Notes under the pieces: model-generated
Told to the model about the DNA's origin: nothing
The model's database searches: none
What the model saw: the letters and a program-made list of their open reading frames with translations, nothing else
Made by a program: the position numbers and the translations under genes
Shown: positions 24,231 through 31,064 of the stretch, piece by piece
Layout: the number at the start of each line of letters is the position of its first letter
Position numbering within the stretch: position 1 is the stretch's first letter
Origin: a virus
Virus record (IMG/VR): IMGVR_UViG_3300027759_000291
Coordinates: 1 to 31,515 of that record
DNA: 31,515 nucleotides
Reading direction: 5' to 3' (one strand)

Positions 24231-24420
24231 TGTAATACCTGAAATGGTATTGCTCACTTGTCTATAATTCAGGGACTTATAAAAGACAACATCAAGATTC
24301 AAGATGTATAAGTGATAAGAACCCAGACCTTAATATACTTGTTTTTCAGTATGGGGGGCTGGGGGGACTTATCACCTTCATAATCTTCAAGTAGTTATAT
24401 CCAGTAGGTATTTAAGTAAT
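24231..24420 (+). ncRNA. Structured leader with alternative hairpins (candidate switch or origin)
   Basis: No ORF is seen. Helices in order: 24234-24239 with 24246-24251; helix A, 24259-24267 with 24277-24288 (9 bp, AAA bulge); helix B, 24275-24281 with 24307-24313, with an inner 24290-24293/24303-24306 stem; helix C, 24312-24319 with 24368-24375; and a small hairpin 24335-24339/24348-24352 inside C. A and B share bases 24277-24281 and B and C share 24312-24313, so they exclude each other in sequence, as in attenuators. GGGACTTAT is repeated at 24272 and 24364. G6-CT-G6 lies at 24353-24366. A replication origin is the main alternative. Confidence 0.5.
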
Positions 24421-24612
24421 ATGATAGATAAAGATACAATAGGAATTGCTACAGCAAATATAGTTACACCAGTAGCAGTAGGAATAACTTTAATGAATCC
24501 AGTAACTATATTAACAATAGTTTCAATCTTAACATCAATTATTCTAAATGGAGTATTGATATACAAAAATCTCAACAAGAAAAATTACCAGGATACTACA
24601 GAAGAAAAATAA
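24421..24612 (+). CDS. Small membrane protein, possible holin
   Basis: The protein has 63 residues and about 36 of them are hydrophobic: TIGIATANIVTPVAVGITLM and ILTIVSILTSIILNGVLIY, a probable two-helix hairpin or one long helix. It has an acidic start and a Lys/Asn-rich C-terminal tail (KNLNKKNYQDTTEEK). Size, charge distribution and position before a strong terminator fit a small phage holin, but no endolysin is recognised in the window, so the lysis role is only an inference. It is the first gene after the structured leader. Confidence 0.6.
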   Translation: MIDKDTIGIATANIVTPVAVGITLMNPVTILTIVSILTSIILNGVLIYKNLNKKNYQDTTEEK

Positions 24613-24658
24613 GTTTATTATAATTAACTTAATTCTAATGTACCCATGTTAGATTACT

Positions 24659-24692
24659 AAACCCTTCCAAGTCCCATTAGAAGGGTTTTTTT
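24659..24692 (+). terminator. Rho-independent terminator after the small membrane protein
   Basis: AAACCCTTC (24659-24667) pairs with GAAGGGTTT (24680-24688) around a 12-nt loop. A T run continues to 24692. It is a strong canonical terminator. Confidence 0.9.
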
Positions 24693-24858
24693 ATTGCCAA
24701 ATATTTCTTATATTTATTTCAATGAAGTAGTGCTTCGTTCTGATATACTGTCCATATAATTTTTTTTATACTACTTCATCAGTCATACTATACCCCCAAT
24801 TATCTAACATTGGGGGTTTTTTATTTCCAACTCATTTATTTTGATTATATTTATAGTA
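24693..24858. other. Gene-free stretch with an inverted repeat
   Basis: This stretch lies between the terminator ending at 24692 and the next start. It contains a 9-bp inverted repeat, TGAAGTAGT (24723-24731) and ACTACTTCA (24770-24778), around 38 nt, and then a second terminator. No ORF or clear promoter was found. A small RNA bounded by the two terminators is possible but unproven. Confidence 0.5.
24792..24822 (+). terminator. Second rho-independent terminator
   Basis: ACCCCCAAT (24792-24800) pairs perfectly with ATTGGGGGT (24809-24817) around an 8-nt loop, followed by a T run. No coding sequence precedes it within 170 nt, which suggests a non-coding transcript or a back-up for the terminator at 24659. 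Confidence 0.9.
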
Positions 24859-25122
24859 ATGATGAATATAAAAGAAATATTACAAGGTTATTTCAACTTA
24901 TCACCATTAGAAAAGGATGACTTATTGGTTCAACTATCAAATCATTATTTTCAAGAAGGGATAAGTTTGGGTTTAAGTTCAAGTGAAATAGTTGCTTGTT
25001 TCCAACCCCTGATAGATGAAGCAGTTAAAAATGATGACTTTGAGGTAGCACAAGCCTTCAAGGATATAAAAGACGCAATAGAAATAGTATTATTAGAAAG
25101 GATGAAAGAAAATGGGTTGTAA
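24859..25122 (+). CDS. Small acidic helical protein, 87 residues
   Basis: It begins at the ATG pair 24859/24862 (MMNIKEILQGYFNLSPLEKD). The upstream TTG at 24841 is rejected because it needs a rare start and adds a hydrophobic tail unlike the rest. The protein is helical with EGISLGLSSSEIVACFQPL and AQAFKDIKDAIEIVLLERM. It overlaps the next gene by 11 nt. Its family is unknown. A TATATTTA box at 24846-24853 has no good -33 partner. Confidence 0.65.
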   Translation: MMNIKEILQGYFNLSPLEKDDLLVQLSNHYFQEGISLGLSSSEIVACFQPLIDEAVKNDDFEVAQAFKDIKDAIEIVLLERMKENGL

Positions 25123-25378
25123 TTGTAAAGGTGGAAGAAAACAAGTGGTAAATAATTTGGATAATCCAGACCACATACAAAACGCAAAGAACATCGTAGA
25201 ATCAATTATCTCTGTAAAAGATACACAAGACCTCACTGATTTAGATAAGATTGAAATTATGGGGGCTTATTATGGTCTATATCCATCTTCAAGTATCAAA
25301 CCATCAGTGGAAGACGCAATAAATCAAATTAAAATAGGAATAGAAATATATGGAACAAAATATACAAGAAGAAGGTAA
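25112..25378 (+). CDS. Small basic protein with N-terminal CxC motif
   Basis: This 88-residue protein begins MGCNCKGGRKQ, a short Cys/Gly/Lys head also seen in small proteins near terminase genes of Bacteroidota phages. The rest is helical (KNIVESIISVKDTQDLTD, EDAINQIKIGIEIYG), ending in three arginines. The head might bind nucleic acid or a metal ion. It overlaps its upstream neighbour by 11 nt and the terminase small subunit by 29 nt, so the three are translated together. No function is established. Confidence 0.65.
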   Translation: MGCNCKGGRKQVVNNLDNPDHIQNAKNIVESIISVKDTQDLTDLDKIEIMGAYYGLYPSSSIKPSVEDAINQIKIGIEIYGTKYTRRR

Positions 25379-25802
25379 AAGAGGTAGGGGTAGACCCAGA
25401 CTTGAAGAAACCATGAACCCAGAGTGGTACAAGATTGTTATTGACGCTGGTGTTGAAGGAAAACACATTACACAATTCTTAATTGAATTGGGGATAAGTT
25501 GGGAAGGACACTACAGATTATTAAAGACAAACAAAAAATATTCTGAAGCGTTCAATCAATATCAAAAATTATGTGAAGACTGGTGGTTTAATAAAGCGTA
25601 TGAATCTATGAGTGAAAATAATGGTGCTGGTTTTAATACAAAACTATGGCAGGTTATTATGACTAATAAGTTCAAGAATAATTGGAAGAGTGAAAAACAT
25701 ATTGATGTAACCACACAAGGGGAGAAGATAGATAATTCAACCAGTCCACTACAGATTGAAATCATAAGAACACAAATGGGACAAGATGGAACTGAAGGGT
25801 AA
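25350..25802 (+). CDS. terS: Terminase small subunit
   Basis: The protein has 150 residues. Residues 9-18 (GKRGRGRPRL) form an AT-hook-like motif. The following HTH region includes HITQFLIELGISWEGHYRLL, a long helix (KKYSEAFNQYQKLCEDWW) and NTKLWQVIMTNKFKNNWKSE, a combination typical of phage small terminases that recognise packaging sites. The last part (IEIIRTQMGQDGTEG) probably binds the large subunit. It lies upstream of two methyltransferases and about 3.3 kb before the large terminase, a wider separation than usual. The start overlaps the preceding gene by 29 nt. Confidence 0.7.
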   Translation: MEQNIQEEGKRGRGRPRLEETMNPEWYKIVIDAGVEGKHITQFLIELGISWEGHYRLLKTNKKYSEAFNQYQKLCEDWWFNKAYESMSENNGAGFNTKLWQVIMTNKFKNNWKSEKHIDVTTQGEKIDNSTSPLQIEIIRTQMGQDGTEG

Positions 25803-26262
25803 TTTTAATTTACCAAAAAAAGGTTCAGTATTCCAAGTTAAAAATAACTTTGAGAATATTAACTTTGGTAGTGAAACAATAGATAAGATTGAGTTTAAGT
25901 CAGTCATATTGACTATGGGTGGTTGGTTTATAGTTAACACGGATTATAAACCAAAGAGAAAGATGGAAAAGTTGTTACAACAGATTAAGAATACAATTAA
26001 ACTTAATATGAACAAACACTACTTTAACGGGATGATTATTGATGTTGATTCAATACCATACACTTTTGATGAACAAGCAGATGGTTATGTAACCTTTGAG
26101 TATACCCTATTTGTAAACAAGGGGATTAAGTTCAACAAAGAAGAAATTACAATGGTTATGAACGAAATGATTAAAGTTATCCACAATGATTATTTCAAAG
26201 AACCAATAGATTTTGATGTGTATAAAACAAGGGTAGAGTTTAACCAAAACAAAAATGATTGA
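25786..26262 (+). CDS. Hypothetical basic protein, 158 residues
   Basis: This protein begins MELKGNFNLPKKGSVFQVKN and contains FKSVILTMGGWFIVNTDYKP, a Lys-rich helix (RKMEKLLQQIKNTIKLNMNK) and an alternating beta C-terminus with KEEITMVMNEMIKVIH. No family is recognised. It overlaps the terminase small subunit by 17 nt and the first methyltransferase by 8 nt, so it belongs to this packaging/modification operon. The function is unknown. Confidence 0.65.
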   Translation: MELKGNFNLPKKGSVFQVKNNFENINFGSETIDKIEFKSVILTMGGWFIVNTDYKPKRKMEKLLQQIKNTIKLNMNKHYFNGMIIDVDSIPYTFDEQADGYVTFEYTLFVNKGIKFNKEEITMVMNEMIKVIHNDYFKEPIDFDVYKTRVEFNQNKND

Positions 26263-27202
26263 TATTAGATTGGGTGATTGTTTTGAGTTGATTAAAGATT
26301 TACCTGATAATTCAGTTGACTTGGTAATAACCAGTCCACCTTACGCAGATATTGTTAATTACGGAAAGAACATATCCATACAAAAACCAAAAGATTATTG
26401 TGATTGGATATTACCCCTATTCAATGAGATATACAGAGTTCTTAAACCAAGTGGTAGTTTCATACTAAACATCAATGATAATTGTTCCAATGGGTTAAGA
26501 AACCCCTTTATCTATGAATTGATATACCGCAGTCAAAAGGAAACAAAGTTAAAGTTTTATGATACCTACATCTGGCATAAGATGAACGGAATACCAAATG
26601 GGTCAAAGAAAAGGTTTAGAAACAATACAGAGTTTATATTCCATTTTGTTAAGAACCAAAAGGAGTTAAAGTTCTATATGGATAGAGCATTAAAAGAACC
26701 CGCAAAGGCAACAAGTGATAGAGCCAAATATCCTTGGCAACCAAAAGGTAATGGTGATATTGTTGATGGGGAAAGAACAAACAAAAAACCCATTAAGATA
26801 AGAAAGACAAACAAACAGGTTGATTCAACAGGGTCAAGTTGTGATGAGTTTGTTGATAGGTATGTACCTGATAAAGTTAGACCTGATAATGTATTTAGGT
26901 TTCCAACAGCAGGACTTGCTCGTGATAATACCATTAGACACCCCGCACCATACCATAAAGAATTACCCACATATTTCATCAATTTACTAACAGATGAAGG
27001 TGATGTAGTACTTGATGTATTCAGTGGAATAGGCACCACAGGATTGGGGTGTAACAACAGAGAATACATTGGGTTTGAGTTAAATGAGAAATACGCAGAG
27101 TTCTCAAAGAAAAGATTAAGTGGTAATATTGATAAAGAATATGTAATAAACCAATATGACTTGGAAGACAATAACGGAAATAGAAAATACACTTGGGTTT
27201 GA
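26255..27202 (+). CDS. DNA methyltransferase (TSPPY type, amino-group)
   Basis: The protein has 315 residues. Catalytic motif IV is TSPPY at 26-30 and the S-adenosylmethionine site (motif I) is LDVFSGIGTTG at about 252-262, so the order is the beta class. SPPY is typical of N4-cytosine or N6-adenine methylation. Recognition of DNA probably depends on residues about 150-230, which include KKPIKIRKTNKQV. It may protect phage DNA against host restriction or mark packaging or origin sites. A companion methyltransferase lies 85 nt downstream. Confidence 0.85.
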   Translation: MIDIRLGDCFELIKDLPDNSVDLVITSPPYADIVNYGKNISIQKPKDYCDWILPLFNEIYRVLKPSGSFILNINDNCSNGLRNPFIYELIYRSQKETKLKFYDTYIWHKMNGIPNGSKKRFRNNTEFIFHFVKNQKELKFYMDRALKEPAKATSDRAKYPWQPKGNGDIVDGERTNKKPIKIRKTNKQVDSTGSSCDEFVDRYVPDKVRPDNVFRFPTAGLARDNTIRHPAPYHKELPTYFINLLTDEGDVVLDVFSGIGTTGLGCNNREYIGFELNEKYAEFSKKRLSGNIDKEYVINQYDLEDNNGNRKYTWV

Positions 27203-27290
27203 TTCACACAACCATATTGAAGATTGTATTAGAAAAGGAAATAAAACAAGTTATGGTTTCCAATGGAAATTAGAAGAACAAAAATTATGA
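27156..27290 (+). CDS. Mini-ORF, 44 residues, NUMOD1-like homing endonuclease remnant
   Basis: This ORF begins inside the first methyltransferase (ATG 27156, in another frame) and ends at TGA 27288-27290, overlapping the next start as ATGA. It reads MTWKTITEIENTLG, then HIEDCIRKGNKTSYGFQWKL and ends EEQKL. The I-x-x-C-x-x-GNKTxYGFxW pattern matches the C-terminal DNA-binding end of NUMOD-type homing endonucleases. No endonuclease domain is present, so it is either a remnant or a small DNA-binding accessory protein. It fills the whole gap between the methyltransferases. Confidence 0.6.
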   Translation: MTWKTITEIENTLGFDSHNHIEDCIRKGNKTSYGFQWKLEEQKL

Positions 27291-28723
27291 ATATAGATTT
27301 AAGATTAGGAGATTGTTTGGAGGTATTAAAGACAATACCAGATAATTCAGTGGATAGTGTGGTTGTTGACCCACCATATCATTTAACATCAACCAAAGGG
27401 GATAAGAAAGGATTTATGGGTAAAAATTGGGATGGTGGAGATATTGCGTTTAGAACAGATGTATGGAGTGAGTGTTTAAGGGTATTAAAACCAGGTGGAC
27501 ATCTACTATCATTTAGTAGTTCAAGAACTTATCACAGGATGGCTGTGGCAATTGAAGATGCGGGGTTTGATATTAGGGATAGTATTATGTGGATATATGG
27601 TTCAGGGTTTCCAAAATCATTAAACATAGGAAAGGCGATAGATAAAAAACAAGGTATTATTTCGCATTCAGTTTTAGAGTTAAAACAAATTATTATAGAT
27701 TATTTCAATAAGTCTGGATTGAAAAAAAATGAGTTTGATAAATTATGTGGCTTTAGAGCAGCAAATTATATGAGAACAGAAAGTAGAGATGATGATGGTT
27801 GGGGAGAAGCAATACCATCAAATGAAAAATGGTTAAAGATTAAAGAAATATTAAATATTGATACAAATGAATATGATGAATTATTCCAATCAGCAATTAG
27901 AGATGTTATAGGTAAAGGTTCAAGTGGAATAGGTAAAGCATTTACAAAAGATGGTTGGCATAGTGAAACTATGGAGTTTGATATTACAGAAGCAAAAAAT
28001 CAAGCAGCGAAAAATTGGGAAGGTTGGGGTACAGCACTTAAACCAGCACACGAACCAATCTGTATGGCAAGAAAACCTTTAAGTGAAAAGTCCATCGCAG
28101 AAAATGTATTAAAGTGGGGAACTGGTGGAATAAACATAGATGGTTGTAGAATTGAAGGTGAATTAAGAACAACCCCAATCCATAGTGATGATGTTAAAGA
28201 TGATACTACTTTGTTTGGATTACATAAGACAATTCAACATGAAAGAGTAGAAACAACTGAAGGTAGATTTCCAGCAAACATTATTCTTGATGAAGAAGCA
28301 GGTAAACTATTAGATGAACAGAGTGGAACATCAAAGACAAGAGCCAATAAGAATTACAAACACTCCAATACAAATAGTGATAGTGAAATCTTTAATGGTC
28401 GTGGAACATACACCCCAAGACAAGATGAAGGTGGAGCATCAAGGTTCTTTTATTGTCCAAAGACATCAAAGAAAGAAAGAAACGCAGGATTAGAAGAAGG
28501 TAATAAATCATCGCACCCAACAGTTAAACCAATCAAACTTATGGAATATCTTATTACACTTGTAACACCAAAAGGTGGGGTAGTTATGGATTGTTTTATG
28601 GGGTCGGGGTCAACTGGTATCGCAGCAAAGAACTTGGGTTTCAGTTTTATCGGGATAGAAAGAGAACAAGAATACTTTGATATTGCCCAACAAAGAATTG
28701 ATTATGATAAAGATAATCTATAA
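27287..28723 (+). CDS. DNA N6-adenine methyltransferase with inserted HTH segment
   Basis: From ATG 27287 (MNIDLRLGDC) the protein has 478 residues. The longer start at 27263 would lie inside the mini-ORF. DPPY at 28-31 is motif IV. MDCFMGSGSTG near residue 432 is motif I, and SHPTVKP precedes it, a beta-class arrangement. Between GKAIDKK (about 118) and GWGTALKPAHEPI (about 247) lies a helical insert with KQIIIDYFNKSGLKKNEFDK and EKWLKIKEILNI. It resembles HTH domains seen inside some phage methyltransferases and would read the target. The insert is more AT-rich than the flanks. It overlaps the convergent gene at 28702 by 22 nt. Confidence 0.85.
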   Translation: MNIDLRLGDCLEVLKTIPDNSVDSVVVDPPYHLTSTKGDKKGFMGKNWDGGDIAFRTDVWSECLRVLKPGGHLLSFSSSRTYHRMAVAIEDAGFDIRDSIMWIYGSGFPKSLNIGKAIDKKQGIISHSVLELKQIIIDYFNKSGLKKNEFDKLCGFRAANYMRTESRDDDGWGEAIPSNEKWLKIKEILNIDTNEYDELFQSAIRDVIGKGSSGIGKAFTKDGWHSETMEFDITEAKNQAAKNWEGWGTALKPAHEPICMARKPLSEKSIAENVLKWGTGGINIDGCRIEGELRTTPIHSDDVKDDTTLFGLHKTIQHERVETTEGRFPANIILDEEAGKLLDEQSGTSKTRANKNYKHSNTNSDSEIFNGRGTYTPRQDEGGASRFFYCPKTSKKERNAGLEEGNKSSHPTVKPIKLMEYLITLVTPKGGVVMDCFMGSGSTGIAAKNLGFSFIGIEREQEYFDIAQQRIDYDKDNL

Positions 28724-29055
28724 AGAGTTTGTCCAATCAATCCAAGTATTTCATCAATTATATTTTGGATTTCAGTATTCTCTAAACCAAGTGAGTTTCT
28801 ATTCTCATAGATTACTTTTCTCAATTCTCTTAAATAAACAACTGCTTCAACCAATCTTGATTCAGGAATAACCAAAGGAACTCTACCACCAATAATACCA
28901 AAATATGTTTCAGTTAGTTCATCAACATTTTCAATTACCTCTTTGTAAAATTGGTCTAATGCTTCGTGGACACCTAATGATGTTGTTTCTAAATGGGCTA
29001 TGTGCATCAAATCCCTTGATTGGAATAAAATACCTAAAAATATTTCTGGTTTCAT
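28702..29055 (-). CDS. Leftward DUF5856-like (ferritin-fold-like) protein
   Basis: This gene points against its neighbours. Beginning at ATG 29055 (MKPEIFLGILFQSRDLMHIA) or 29061, the protein has 117-119 residues. Features are HIAHLETTSLGVHEALDQFY, VIENVDELTETYFG and two long helices to the end. The two His/Glu-containing helices recall the ferritin/Dps-like DUF5856 family found in phages. The biochemical role is unknown. It overlaps the methyltransferase end by 22 nt and its start lies 29 nt from the terminase start. TATATTTA at 29061-29068 could serve as a -7 box. Confidence 0.65.
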   Translation of the reverse strand: MKPEIFLGILFQSRDLMHIAHLETTSLGVHEALDQFYKEVIENVDELTETYFGIIGGRVPLVIPESRLVEAVVYLRELRKVIYENRNSLGLENTEIQNIIDEILGLIGQTLYRLSLS

Positions 29056-29083
29056 AATCATAAATATACAAATAATAAGTTAT

Positions 29084-30244
29084 ATGAAATTTCAAGTAAC
29101 ACAGGTATGGGAACACATACACGAAGCAGTACAACAAGAAAAGAGATATATCTTTTTAAGGGGTAGTTCAAGGAGTTCTAAAACCATATCAGCACTACAA
29201 TATATTGTATTAGAAGCACTCAAAACCCCCAAGACAAGTATAACCATAGCCCGTGAAACACAAGTGTCTTTAAGACATACAATTCTACCTGACTTTAAGT
29301 TTGTAATGGAATCAATAGATATATGGGATAAGGGTGTATTCCAAAAACAAGAGTTTGTTTATACCTTTGAAAATGGTTCAGTTGTTAGATTTATTGGATT
29401 AGATGATTCCACAGGTAAATTAAAAGGTTTTAAGTCAGACATCATTTTAGTTGATGAGGTAAACACAATAGACAAGAACGCATTTATCCAAATGGATATT
29501 AGATGTTCCAAATACATTATGGCTTTATACAACCCTGAAATACCGATTGACTGGTGGGGCTTGGAATATGAAGGAAAAGAAAATGGGTGTATGTTACACT
29601 CAACTTGGAGGATGAATAGTTTCTTAGATAAAAGAACAATTCAAGCAATCAAGGAACTTATAGACATAGACCCTGATATGGCAAAGATATATTCAGAAGG
29701 TTTAATTGTAGAACCAAGAGAAAAGATATTCACACAACCAGAGTTATATGATGAACTACCAAGACATATCAAGGACAAGTACTACTCAATAGATTTTGGA
29801 TTTAGTAATGATGAGTGTGCTGTGGTGGAAATCAATGTGGATGGAAAGAACCTGTATGTTAAACAACTCATATATCAACTTGGATTAACCAATGAAGATT
29901 TAGCCTATAAACTCAAAGAGGTTGGAATAGACAGAAATGTTAATGTTGTAGCAGATTCAGCAGAACCAAAATCTATAGAAGAACTTAAAAGGTTGGGGAT
30001 AAATGTTAGACCTGTAAATAAAACCAGTATCCTATATGGTATCCAAAAAATGAAACAATTTAAGATATACTTACATAGTGAGAGTGTAGATTTAATCAGT
30101 GAGTTTACTAATTTCAAGTTTAAGAAAGACCGCACAGGGGCAATAACAAATAACACCATAGGCAAGGACCACTTAATTGATGCCTTAAAATATGGAATAG
30201 TACAATTTTTAGATAGACCAAAAACAAAAATAACAGTAATATGA
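29084..30244 (+). CDS. terL: Terminase large subunit, complete
   Basis: From ATG 29084 (MKFQVTQVWEHIHEAV) the protein has 386 residues. The in-frame start at 29000 would overlap the leftward gene and adds a segment unlike terminases. Walker A is GSSRSSKT at 27-34, Walker B is DIILVDE at 119-125. The C-terminal nuclease has D237 (SIDFG), D291 (VVADSAEPK) and D362/D366 (GKDHLIDALKY), the RNase H-like metal site. It pumps DNA into the prohead and cuts concatemers. The end is duplicated at 2-211. The stop overlaps the tail chaperone start, which joins packaging and tail genes in one transcript. Confidence 0.9.
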   Translation: MKFQVTQVWEHIHEAVQQEKRYIFLRGSSRSSKTISALQYIVLEALKTPKTSITIARETQVSLRHTILPDFKFVMESIDIWDKGVFQKQEFVYTFENGSVVRFIGLDDSTGKLKGFKSDIILVDEVNTIDKNAFIQMDIRCSKYIMALYNPEIPIDWWGLEYEGKENGCMLHSTWRMNSFLDKRTIQAIKELIDIDPDMAKIYSEGLIVEPREKIFTQPELYDELPRHIKDKYYSIDFGFSNDECAVVEINVDGKNLYVKQLIYQLGLTNEDLAYKLKEVGIDRNVNVVADSAEPKSIEELKRLGINVRPVNKTSILYGIQKMKQFKIYLHSESVDLISEFTNFKFKKDRTGAITNNTIGKDHLIDALKYGIVQFLDRPKTKITVI

Positions 30245-30930
30245 TAGAAATACAATTAAATGATAGGGTTGTAAAAGTAAAACCTGAAATCACAATAGAA
30301 CAATTCCAAAGATTAAAAGCCAAAGAAGAATTATACAAATCATCACCAGCAGATTTGTTAAGTATGTTATTAGCAGTACCTGTAAATGAACTCAAGGAAT
30401 TACCCTTAAATCAAATGGAGTTTGTTCAGTCATACCTGATGTCCCAAATGACGGAAACATCTCTTAAAGATGAATTGTATAATGTTTTCACACATAATGG
30501 AGTGGAGTATGGATTGGAAAATGATTGGAGTAAACTTGCTTGGGGTGCTTGGATGGATATGGAGGTATTCTCTGCTGAAAACATTGAGGAAAATATCCAT
30601 TTGATTATGGCGATATTATACAGACCTATTACTGAAAAGAAAAATGGTAAGTATAAGATTAAACCATACAAGGCGGATGAAATAGAAGACAGAGCCTATG
30701 AGTTTAGACAACTACCGATTAAGTATTGGTTTGGGGCAAGCGGTTTTTTTTTTCTAACCGCAACAATCTATACCAGCAATATAAAGAGTTCTTTGATGTG
30801 GACGAACAAAATGAACAAGAGGATAAAGATGGGGTGGGAAATACTACCAAAATGGGTAAAAAAGAGGCTGCCTTTAGATACTATTTTAGTATCACACTCA
30901 ATCTTGCAGGAGAAGACATTACAAAAATAA
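30241..30930 (+). CDS. Tail assembly chaperone, zero-frame form, second copy
   Basis: This is the counterpart of 208-897, also 229 residues, after the complete terminase. It differs mainly near the N-terminus (for example RLKAKEELYKSSPADLLSML in place of RLQNKEEIYKTSPPDLLSLF) and after the slip site. The KYWFGASGFFF segment and T10 run are retained. It represents either the same gene in a second strain version or a tandem duplicate. Confidence 0.75.
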   Translation: MIEIQLNDRVVKVKPEITIEQFQRLKAKEELYKSSPADLLSMLLAVPVNELKELPLNQMEFVQSYLMSQMTETSLKDELYNVFTHNGVEYGLENDWSKLAWGAWMDMEVFSAENIEENIHLIMAILYRPITEKKNGKYKIKPYKADEIEDRAYEFRQLPIKYWFGASGFFFLTATIYTSNIKSSLMWTNKMNKRIKMGWEILPKWVKKRLPLDTILVSHSILQEKTLQK

Positions 30931-31043
30931 ACACAATTGATGAACTACCATTATTACTTTGTTTGAATACAGCATCTATGATGAAAGAAAGAGCAGACAA
31001 ACAAAGAGAAGAAATAAAGAAAATGGAGAAGCAGTTCAAATAA
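30726..31043 (+). CDS. Tail assembly chaperone -1 frame extension, second copy
   Basis: This is the counterpart of 693-1013, one codon shorter because CAA became TAA. The linker changes from NQSDDNEG to NEQEDKDG, conserving the acidic character, and the helical domain (FRYYFSITLNLAGED) is identical. This supports its being read through the same -1 slip at 30744-30753. Confidence 0.7.
   Translation: MVWGKRFFFSNRNNLYQQYKEFFDVDEQNEQEDKDGVGNTTKMGKKEAAFRYYFSITLNLAGEDITKINTIDELPLLLCLNTASMMKERADKQREEIKKMEKQFK
30744..30753 (+). promoter_or_regulatory. T10 slippery site, second copy
   Basis: The T run has the same length and the same frame position as 711-720, 30033 bases later, in a copy that otherwise differs at several percent of bases. 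Confidence 0.8.
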
Positions 31044-31064
31044 TAAAAACACTATTTAATTACT

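Noticed and set aside
24231-24420. tRNA gene in the structured intergenic region
   Set aside because: There is no T-loop consensus, no acceptor stem with a CCA end and no cloverleaf spacing.
24400-24420. Leaderless promoter before the small membrane protein
   Set aside because: TATTTAAG ends 4 nt before the ATG but has two mismatches in the key bases and no TTG upstream.
24694-24718. Promoter for a small RNA after the first terminator
   Set aside because: TTG and TATTTATT are present, but the spacer is only 14 nt, outside the 19-20 nt seen in the other promoters.
24841-24858. TTG start for the 87-residue protein
   Set aside because: It needs a rare start codon and adds a short hydrophobic segment; two ATG codons follow at once.
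29000-29083. Upstream start for the large terminase
   Set aside because: It would overlap the leftward gene at 28702-29055 and add residues unlike terminases; ATG 29084 gives a normal N-terminus.
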